Shown here: one piece after another, positions 30,805-35,999 of the stretch
Layout of the letters: each line of letters begins with the position of its first letter
How positions within the stretch are numbered: position 1 is the stretch's first letter
Origin: Bacilli bacterium
GTDB taxonomy: Bacteria > Bacillota_I > Bacilli_A > RF39 > UBA660
Direction: 5' to 3'
Length of the DNA: 35,999 nucleotides
Assembly: GCA_016283935.1 (NCBI GenBank)
Contig: JAEENX010000005.1
Coordinates: 1 to 35,999 of the forward strand
Notes under the pieces: generated by a model
Told to the model about the DNA's origin: nothing
The model's database searches: none
Seen by the model: only the letters and a program-made list of their open reading frames with translations
Translations under genes and position numbers: made by a program

Positions 30805-30834
30805 AAAAAGATAGACTATTAAGTCTATCTTTTT
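30805..30834 (-). terminator. Terminator after the lipoprotein gene
   Basis: Perfect 13-bp hairpin AAAAAGATAGACT/AGTCTATCTTTTT (30805-30817 with 30822-30834), 4-nt loop. The TAG stop is two bases before the stem. Confidence 0.92.
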
Positions 30835-30836
30835 TA

Positions 30837-31334
30837 CTACTTACAAGTAAATTCAGCAGCTTCTAAAGTTTCTTTTAACTTATCATATTTGAAGCCTTTA
30901 AGTTCTTCAATACCAGCGTCTTTAGCAATCTTCCAACCGTTTTCATCTAACTCATCAATAGTAAATTGATATGTTACATAAATTCTAGAACCAGTTTTTT
31001 GAACGTTACATGTTACACCTTTTTGATCTTTAAGATCTTTATTACATTCATCAGATAACTCAGTAGCTTTAGCATCATCATATTTATCTTTATAAATAAA
31101 TGTGCCTTGAAGAGTTACGAATTTAAAATCTTCACCTTTATAAGAAAAGATATATTCAACTTCTTCCTTTACTCCATCTTCTTCTTCATCAAGTGTACAT
31201 GTAAGTTTCTTATCTTGTTCTGCTGTTGTTGTAGTTGTTTCTGTTTGTGTTTGACTTTCTTTCTTCTCACATCCAGTTGCAACTAATGCTAAAGAGCCAA
31301 CTGCTAGAATAGCAAATAAAATACGTCTATTCAT
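30837..31334 (-). CDS. Small lipoprotein of unknown function
   Basis: 165 aa. Signal peptide MNRRILFAILAVGSLALVATGC with lipobox VATGC (Cys about residue 22), then a Thr/Gln/Glu-rich linker and a globular domain of about 120 residues. Three further Cys (in LTCTL, DECNK, VTCNV) and a C-terminal FTCK could form disulfides outside the cell. The layout (EYIFSYKGEDFKFVTLQGTF then a late YVTYQFTIDEL) recalls YehR/DUF1307-type lipoproteins, but I am not sure. ATG with an optimal AGGAGGTG site. A TTTACA-17-TAGTAT promoter can be seen at about 31343-31371. TAG stop. Confidence 0.8.
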   Translation of the reverse strand: MNRRILFAILAVGSLALVATGCEKKESQTQTETTTTTAEQDKKLTCTLDEEEDGVKEEVEYIFSYKGEDFKFVTLQGTFIYKDKYDDAKATELSDECNKDLKDQKGVTCNVQKTGSRIYVTYQFTIDELDENGWKIAKDAGIEELKGFKYDKLKETLEAAEFTCK

Positions 31335-31402
31335 ATAAACACCTCCTATAAAAACTCTGACCTTATACTAACACCCATGTATTAATATGTAAACCCTAAA
31401 TA

Positions 31403-31433
31403 AAAAAGAAGAACAATTTATTTTGCTCTTCTT
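31403..31433 (-). terminator. Terminator after the 84-aa gene
   Basis: Minus-strand hairpin AAGAAGAGCAA with one mismatch to TTGTTCTTCTT, then TTTTTTATTT. The TAA stop lies in the loop. Confidence 0.75.
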
Positions 31434-31672
31434 CTAGGTTTAACTTCTTCTTTTTGATTAAGTATTCTATCATATGCATATAAAACTTGTTCAATAGATA
31501 ACGACATTACTTCTCCATTTAAATCTATATAATATTCACTTATTGGTAATGATTGAATAAGTTCTACAATACCTTGTCTATTTAGTAAAGATCCAATTAT
31601 ATAATCATTGTTTAAACCTTGAGTCCCATTGTCTACATAAAGAATAGTATTATCTATTAAAATTTTATACAT
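31418..31672 (-). CDS. Hypothetical protein, 84 aa
   Basis: Unrecognised small protein: MYKILIDNTILYVDNGTQG, a central LIQSLPISEYYIDLNGEV, a C-terminal helix and a basic end (KPRRRAK). No signal or membrane segment. Strong AGGAGGG site six bases before the ATG and a TATATTATAAT -10 after the upstream terminator support a real gene. Confidence 0.7.
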   Translation of the reverse strand: MYKILIDNTILYVDNGTQGLNNDYIIGSLLNRQGIVELIQSLPISEYYIDLNGEVMSLSIEQVLYAYDRILNQKEEVKPRRRAK

Positions 31673-31721
31673 AATAAACCCTCCTGATGGTTATTTATTA
31701 TAATATAAAGAAATAAAAAAT

Positions 31722-31746
31722 AAAAGAGGATATTAAATCCTCTTTT
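31722..31746 (-). terminator. Terminator after the HerA-like ATPase gene
   Basis: AAAAGAGGAT/ATCCTCTTTT (31722-31731 with 31737-31746), 5-nt loop, then a T-rich run on the minus strand. The stem begins in the TAA stop. Confidence 0.85.
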
Positions 31747-33290
31747 TACTTAAAGAAACCTTTTAATAATTTATTTAATGTTTTATCTATTATTTTGTTT
31801 TCTGTTTTAGTAACAACTTTTTTACCTAACTTATAACCAATAGAATTTTTCTTTGCTTTTTCTGCTTCTTTTTCTTGTCTTTCTTTTTCTCTTTGTTCTG
31901 CTTTTAATCTTCTTTCTTCTTCTTTAGCAAGTTTTTCATCAATCTTTGCTTGTTTTTCAGCAGCTTTAGCATCTTCAGCATCTTGCTTGGCTTGTGCTTG
32001 TGCTTCTAAGATAACATCATTCTTTTCTTTAGCAGATTCTCTATCTTCTGATTCTTCATATTTACCATATATATCTGAATTAAGAATAATATTTCTTCTT
32101 TCTTCATCTGATATAGTTCCCATTCTTGATTGAGGTGGTAATATCTTAACACTTTCAGTTATAGTTGGATTGCCTTTTTCATCTAATACTGAAACTAATG
32201 CTTCACCTGTTCCAAGATTTTGAATTTCTTTAGCTGTATCAAATTTTGGATTAACTCTGAATGAATCAGCAGCTAATTTTAAACTTCTTTGTTCTTGTGG
32301 AGTATATGCATGTAATGCATGTTGAACTCTATTTCCTAATTGAGCAAGTATTTCTTGTGGTATATCTCCAGGTAATTGAGATACAAAGTATAATCCAATT
32401 CCTTTTGATCTAATAAGTTTAACTATTTGAATAATATGATCAACTATAGGTTTTGGCATATCATCAAATAATAAATGTGCTTCATCAATAAAGAATACCA
32501 TCTTAGGTTTTTCTACATCTCCTACTTCTGGCATTGTATTATATAATTCATTTAGTAACCATAGAATCATTACTGCATATGAATCAGGATGTCTAAATAA
32601 TTCTTGAGCATCAAGAATACTTACTTTTCCATATCCATTATCTACATCAAATCCTCTTAAATCTTTAATATCAAATTTTGGATATCCAAAGAATTTTCCA
32701 TCTACATCTTCAATAAGTTCAAGAACATTTCTTTGAATTGTAGTAATTGATTGAGTTGGTAAATTACCATATTTTAAACTATATTCATTTCTATTATTAT
32801 TAACATAAATTAACATTGATTGAAGATCTTCTAAAGTATCCATTTCTTTATTCTCATCTTCTGCTATTTTATATATCATTGATAATACTGAATCTTGAAC
32901 ATCTGTTAAACCTAACATTTTAGACATTAATCTATGACCTACAGATTGAACAGTAGTTCTAACAGGATGACCATTTTTTCCATATACATCTAAGAATGTA
33001 ACTGGATATTTTTTATAATCAAATCCATCTAGTTCCATCTTTTGTACTCTAGAAGTAATATTTTCATTAGCTTCTCCTATCATAGATGTTCCAGCTAAAT
33101 CACCTTTAACATCTATCATGAAAACCGGAACACCAGCTGATGAAAAACTTTCTGCTAAAACTTTTAAAGTAATAGTTTTACCTGTACCTGTTGCTCCTGT
33201 TATAAGGCCATGTCTATTAGCCATGTTTAATAAAATATTAACTTCAGTATCTTCATTTTTTCCTATTAATATTTTTCCATTTTTATACAT
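31746..33290 (-). CDS. HerA-like ATPase (DUF853/YjgR family)
   Basis: 514 aa. Walker A GATGTGKTITLKVLAESF, the linked strand PVFMIDVKGDLAG, Walker B MVFFIDEAHLLFDD, and the sensor/Arg region FVSQLPGDIP with QLGNRVQHAL. This is the DUF853 pattern, a FtsK/HerA-type P-loop ATPase of unproven function. The last about 100 residues are a highly charged Glu/Lys/Ala coiled coil ending in a basic segment; they are more extended than the core family needs. No nurA or other nuclease is adjacent, so a link to HerA-NurA DNA processing is not supported. ATG with AGGTGAG upstream; an extended -10 promoter (33309-33317) follows the preceding terminator. Confidence 0.88.
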   Translation of the reverse strand: MYKNGKILIGKNEDTEVNILLNMANRHGLITGATGTGKTITLKVLAESFSSAGVPVFMIDVKGDLAGTSMIGEANENITSRVQKMELDGFDYKKYPVTFLDVYGKNGHPVRTTVQSVGHRLMSKMLGLTDVQDSVLSMIYKIAEDENKEMDTLEDLQSMLIYVNNNRNEYSLKYGNLPTQSITTIQRNVLELIEDVDGKFFGYPKFDIKDLRGFDVDNGYGKVSILDAQELFRHPDSYAVMILWLLNELYNTMPEVGDVEKPKMVFFIDEAHLLFDDMPKPIVDHIIQIVKLIRSKGIGLYFVSQLPGDIPQEILAQLGNRVQHALHAYTPQEQRSLKLAADSFRVNPKFDTAKEIQNLGTGEALVSVLDEKGNPTITESVKILPPQSRMGTISDEERRNIILNSDIYGKYEESEDRESAKEKNDVILEAQAQAKQDAEDAKAAEKQAKIDEKLAKEEERRLKAEQREKERQEKEAEKAKKNSIGYKLGKKVVTKTENKIIDKTLNKLLKGFFK

Positions 33291-33308
33291 ATATTCTCAC
33301 CTAGTTTT

Positions 33309-33317
33309 ATTATAACA
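33309..33317 (-). promoter_or_regulatory. Extended -10 promoter of the HerA-like gene, fused to the preceding terminator
   Basis: TGTTATAAT on the minus strand, two bases after the T-tract of the hairpin at 33321-33344. Confidence 0.7.
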
Positions 33318-33344
33318 TAAAAAAAGACTCTTTAAAGTCTTTTT
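33318..33344 (-). terminator. Terminator after the 108-aa gene
   Basis: AAAAAGACT/AGTCTTTTT (33321-33329 with 33336-33344), 6-nt loop, T-tract on the minus strand. Confidence 0.85.
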
Positions 33345-33345
33345 A

Positions 33346-33672
33346 TTAACGTAATCCTTTATTATTTTCTTCTGCTTTTTGTTCTAATTGTTCTTTAAAT
33401 AATTCTCCACGATATGAAGCTCTTAATTGTTTAACATAAGCTACGTATTCTTGGAATGCATATACGTTTTCTTTTATTTTAGCTATTCTATTTGATACAT
33501 ATTTAAATATATCTTCGTCATCATAGCATTTACAAATTCTTTCAATATTATCAATACCATATTTAGATTGTAATTCTAGGAATTTATCATAGTCTGTTTT
33601 ATCTGATTTAACTATTTCATAAATTCCAAATATACAATCATGACCTACTATATTATTTTCTTTCTTTTTCAT
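33346..33672 (-). CDS. Hypothetical protein, 108 aa
   Basis: Not recognised. Small, helical, Lys/Glu-rich, with Cys residues in HDCIFGIYE and ICKCYDDED and an aromatic-rich VYAFQEYVAYV helix. No signal peptide. GAGGGGG site before the ATG and a good promoter (33704-33732). Divergent from pfk across a 100-base region. The Cys pair could bind metal, but this is only a guess. Confidence 0.7.
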   Translation of the reverse strand: MKKKENNIVGHDCIFGIYEIVKSDKTDYDKFLELQSKYGIDNIERICKCYDDEDIFKYVSNRIAKIKENVYAFQEYVAYVKQLRASYRGELFKEQLEQKAEENNKGLR

Positions 33673-33703
33673 TTTTATCCCCCTCTTTTTAAATATACTG
33701 CGT

Positions 33704-33732
33704 ATTATAACATTTCTTGTTCTTTTTGTCTA
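33704..33732 (-). promoter_or_regulatory. Promoter of the 108-aa gene
   Basis: TAGACA (33727-33732), 17-base spacer ending in TGT, TATAAT (33704-33709) on the minus strand. Its -35 overlaps the region just upstream of the divergent pfk promoter. Confidence 0.75.
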
Positions 33733-33739
33733 ATTTAGA

Positions 33740-33748
33740 TGTTATACT
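33740..33748 (+). promoter_or_regulatory. Extended -10 promoter of pfk
   Basis: TGTTATACT at 33740-33748 with no good -35. The start would be near 33755, leaving a short leader with AAAGAGG before the ATG at 33773. Confidence 0.55.
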
Positions 33749-33772
33749 TTAATTATAGGAAAGAGGATTGAT

Positions 33773-34999
33773 ATGAAAAATATTATTGTAGGACAATCAG
33801 GTGGACCTACTGCTGTTATTAACTCATCAGTTGCTGGTGTCTACAAGAAAGCTAAAGAGTTAGGAGTTGAACGTGTATACGGAATGGTATACGGAATTGA
33901 AGGTTTCTTAAATGAAAACATCATTGATTTAGATGATTATCTAAACAATGATGAAAACTATGAATTATTAAAAAGAACACCTTCTGCATTCTTAGGATCA
34001 TGTAGATATAAATTACCTAAGATTGAAGATAACAAAGAAGTATATGAAAAAATATTTGAAATATTAGATAAGTACGAAATTGATGCATTATTCTATATAG
34101 GTGGTAATGACTCTATGGATACAATTAAAATGTTATCTGATTATGCTAAAGAAAATAATAAAAAACAAGTATTCATGGGAGTACCTAAAACAATAGATAA
34201 TGACTTACCTATTACAGATCATTGTCCAGGATATGGATCAAGTGCTAAATATATTGCCACTTCATTAAAAGAAGTTATAAGAGATAATGCTTCATTTGGT
34301 GTTGTTAAACCAACTGTATGTATCGTTGAAATAATGGGAAGACATGCTGGATGGTTAGCTGCTGCTGCTGCACTTGCTAAAGATGATACATGTGAAGGTG
34401 TTGATGCAATTTATCTACCTGAATCAAAATTTGATTTAGATGAATTTGTTGCTTCAGTTGAAGAACTTGCTAAAACTAAACATTCAATTGTTATTGCTGT
34501 TTCAGAAGGTGTTAAAACATCAGATGGAAAGTTTGTATGTGAACTTTCAAATGAACATATTGCAGTTGATGCATTTGGACACAAACAATTAAGTGGATGC
34601 GGGCAAACTTTAGCAAATATAGTTGCAACAAGAACTGGATTAAAAACTAGAGCTATTGAATACTCTACTCTTCAAAGAGCAGCAACTCATATTGCATCAT
34701 TAACAGATATTAATGAAGCTGAAATGGTTGGTATGAAAGCTGTCGAAGAAGCAAACAATGGAAAAACTGGTATGATGGTTATTATCACTAGAGATGATTC
34801 AAATGGTTATACTTCATCTGCTGATACATATGATATTCATGATATTGCAAATGTTGAAAAGAAAATTCCTCTAGAATGGATAGATGAAGAAAATAAACAA
34901 ATGAAAGAAGAATTTATTAAATATGCTAAACCATTAATTCAAGGAGAATTAGCTCCTATATTTAAAGATGGTTTACCAGTACATTTAATTAGAAAATAA
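33773..34999 (+). CDS. 6-phosphofructokinase, predicted pyrophosphate-dependent
   Basis: 408 aa phosphofructokinase fold. Opens NIIVGQSGGPTAVINSS. The phosphoryl-donor site reads GGNDSMDT (Asp where ATP-PFK has Gly104) and the catalytic loop reads PKTIDNDL (Lys where ATP-PFK has Gly). Both are markers of PPi-dependent enzymes. MGRHAGW and a fructose-6-phosphate region follow. It would convert fructose 6-phosphate and PPi to fructose 1,6-bisphosphate reversibly, saving ATP in glycolysis. It is longer than ATP-PFK (about 320 aa), as usual for this branch. Single plus-strand gene. GC-richer codons (for example CGT, TAC) appear near the start. Terminator directly after TAA. Activity should be tested since cofactor prediction is from two residues. 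Confidence 0.9.
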   Translation: MKNIIVGQSGGPTAVINSSVAGVYKKAKELGVERVYGMVYGIEGFLNENIIDLDDYLNNDENYELLKRTPSAFLGSCRYKLPKIEDNKEVYEKIFEILDKYEIDALFYIGGNDSMDTIKMLSDYAKENNKKQVFMGVPKTIDNDLPITDHCPGYGSSAKYIATSLKEVIRDNASFGVVKPTVCIVEIMGRHAGWLAAAAALAKDDTCEGVDAIYLPESKFDLDEFVASVEELAKTKHSIVIAVSEGVKTSDGKFVCELSNEHIAVDAFGHKQLSGCGQTLANIVATRTGLKTRAIEYSTLQRAATHIASLTDINEAEMVGMKAVEEANNGKTGMMVIITRDDSNGYTSSADTYDIHDIANVEKKIPLEWIDEENKQMKEEFIKYAKPLIQGELAPIFKDGLPVHLIRK

Positions 35000-35030
35000 A
35001 AAAGATAAGCTTAATTGCTTATCTTTTTTT
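34998..35030. terminator. Bidirectional terminator between pfk and the surface protein gene
   Basis: Perfect 11-bp hairpin AAAAGATAAGC/GCTTATCTTTT (35000-35010 with 35017-35027), with T-tracts on both strands. Both converging stop codons abut it. Confidence 0.92.
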
Positions 35031-35999
35031 ATGAATACTTTTTAAACATACTATGTTTGCCTATTCTAATTACAACCATTATTAATAAGATAATTGGAAT
35101 TGATAATAAGTAATATGTTTTAAATATACCTGTAGATGGATTTTCATCAACCTTAGGTATTTCTTCTTGTACTACTTCTTTAATTCTCTTTTTATATTTA
35201 TAAGTTAGAGTTTGATCTGTAGTTTCTATTATATATTCTTTTGATGTAGGTCTTTCTACTAAAGTATATTCATCTATATTCTTAGATACTGGTGTATATA
35301 TAGAGCCTACTAAATCATTGAAAATTACTTTTTCACTTATTTCTTCATTTGTATCAATATCTAAATATTTTACTATTATATTTCTGTACACTTTTACATC
35401 AGTTACTCCTGATGTTTCTTTAGTATTTGAATTATTTTCAAGTGTTACACTTCCAGATATATTATTTATAATAGGTTCATTTATTTTAGCATCAAGGAAT
35501 ACTATCTTTATACCTTTAGTATATTCTTTTTCAGTAGATTCTAAGTCTTCAATATTATCATAAATCTCCCATGTGATAGTTCGTGTTGATGAATCATATG
35601 TTCCTCCATCTAAGTCAGATTTAGATTCATCTATATCATACGGTAATACATCATTTATTATTACCTTAGATTCTCCTAAGTAATCTTTTGTTGTAAATTT
35701 ATAAGTTATTTTAATATTTACTTCTTCATCTACTTCACTTATTACTTCAGGACATTCTACATTGATATTTGTTATCAAATCTGAATCTATCATTTCATAG
35801 TAATATACTACTTCAGTAACTTCTGATTTAATAGTACCTTTATAATTACTTGGAGTAATCTTTAAAGTATAATTATCAGTTACATTAGATGAAGCTGAAG
35901 TTTCATAAGATTCATTATATAACTTATAATATGTTTCTTCAGTAGCTAATACTTTATTAGTCTCATATTGTAAGTGTTTTACTACAAGTTTATATTTTT
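35029..35999 (-). CDS. C-terminal part of a MucBP-repeat surface protein with NPSTG-type anchor (5' end outside window)
   Basis: The frame is open to the end of the window, so the ATG at 35793 is internal; 323 residues are visible. Order: a MucBP-like repeat from the window edge (ending VVYYYE); a DUF11-like or isopeptide beta-domain (about 35400-35790) with INDVLPYDIDESKSDLDGGT and the following TRTITWEIYD; then a second MucBP repeat (VKYLDIDTNEEISE ... LTYKYKK). The end is a PKVDENPSTG motif, a hydrophobic helix and a basic tail (FKKYS). This is the architecture of a sortase-anchored mucin-binding-like adhesin; the NPxTG form differs from LPxTG. No sortase is in the window. Gut or mucosal adhesion is inferred. 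Confidence 0.8.
   Translation of the reverse strand, partial: KYKLVVKHLQYETNKVLATEETYYKLYNESYETSASSNVTDNYTLKITPSNYKGTIKSEVTEVVYYYEMIDSDLITNINVECPEVISEVDEEVNIKITYKFTTKDYLGESKVIINDVLPYDIDESKSDLDGGTYDSSTRTITWEIYDNIEDLESTEKEYTKGIKIVFLDAKINEPIINNISGSVTLENNSNTKETSGVTDVKVYRNIIVKYLDIDTNEEISEKVIFNDLVGSIYTPVSKNIDEYTLVERPTSKEYIIETTDQTLTYKYKKRIKEVVQEEIPKVDENPSTGIFKTYYLLSIPIILLIMVVIRIGKHSMFKKYS

Noticed and set aside
31746-33290. HerA-containing defence or NurA-HerA system
   Set aside because: The sequence is the DUF853/YjgR type and no nuclease or partner lies beside it.
822-35031. TGA read as Trp (genetic code 4)
   Set aside because: All genes are intact with TGA as stop and Trp residues are encoded by TGG; TGA is simply unused in this window.
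35791-35793. ATG as the start of the surface protein
   Set aside because: The same frame is open upstream to the window edge and encodes another MucBP-like repeat, and there is no ribosome site.
1-35999. CRISPR arrays, tRNA or rRNA genes, IS elements
   Set aside because: I found no spaced direct repeats, no T-loop GGTTCGAAT-type signatures in tRNA context and no transposase-like protein.

Overview
This is a low-GC, AT-rich Bacillota-type segment, most like uncultured gut Bacilli near the Mollicutes (inference from content; no rRNA is present). Pointers are a T-box leader, GatCAB, LTA-synthase-type and VanX-type envelope enzymes, sigma-A style TTGACA/TATAAT promoters and strong AGGAGG-like ribosome sites. 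Trp is encoded by TGG. All 32 visible stop codons are TAA (23) or TAG (9), never TGA. All genes lie on the minus strand except capA-like (25203) and pfk (33773). No tRNA, rRNA, IS element, prophage, CRISPR array or origin was recognised, and no gap without a gene exceeds 300 bases.

Layout. 1-3350: end of an M16-peptidase-like gene, an unknown protein, and a membrane-anchored cadherin-like protein. 3370-13000: the main block, one operon hisS-aspS-asnS-aspS2-gatC-gatA-gatB behind a perfect promoter and a T-box leader. The T-box features fit tRNA-Asp/Asn rather than tRNA-His. The operon encodes both a predicted discriminating and a predicted non-discriminating AspRS, plus AsnRS and the amidotransferase, so both routes to Asn-tRNA(Asn) sit on one transcript. 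13013-17640: unknown protein, topA, LTA-synthase-like sulfatase. 17714-21473: rnhB-rbgA, HAD phosphatase, VanX-type dipeptidase, TraX-like membrane protein. 21576-25072: a codon-usage outlier of unknown function, M3 oligopeptidase, and an isolated ribosomal-protein-L11-like paralogue with a perfect consensus promoter. 25203-30666: CapA-like lipoprotein, GGDEF protein, folA, P-loop kinase, unknown protein, and a pentapeptide-like/XRE protein. 30837-35999: lipoprotein, small unknowns, HerA/DUF853 ATPase, PPi-type phosphofructokinase, and the end of a MucBP surface protein.

Transcription is extremely compact. In about 16 units the stop codon lies inside or within 4 nt of the terminator hairpin. 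At six sites the terminator T-tract runs straight into an extended -10 promoter (TTTTTATGTTATAAT type) for the next gene. The most original candidates here are the L11-like paralogue, the Asp/Asn charging operon with its T-box, and the fused terminator-promoter architecture.
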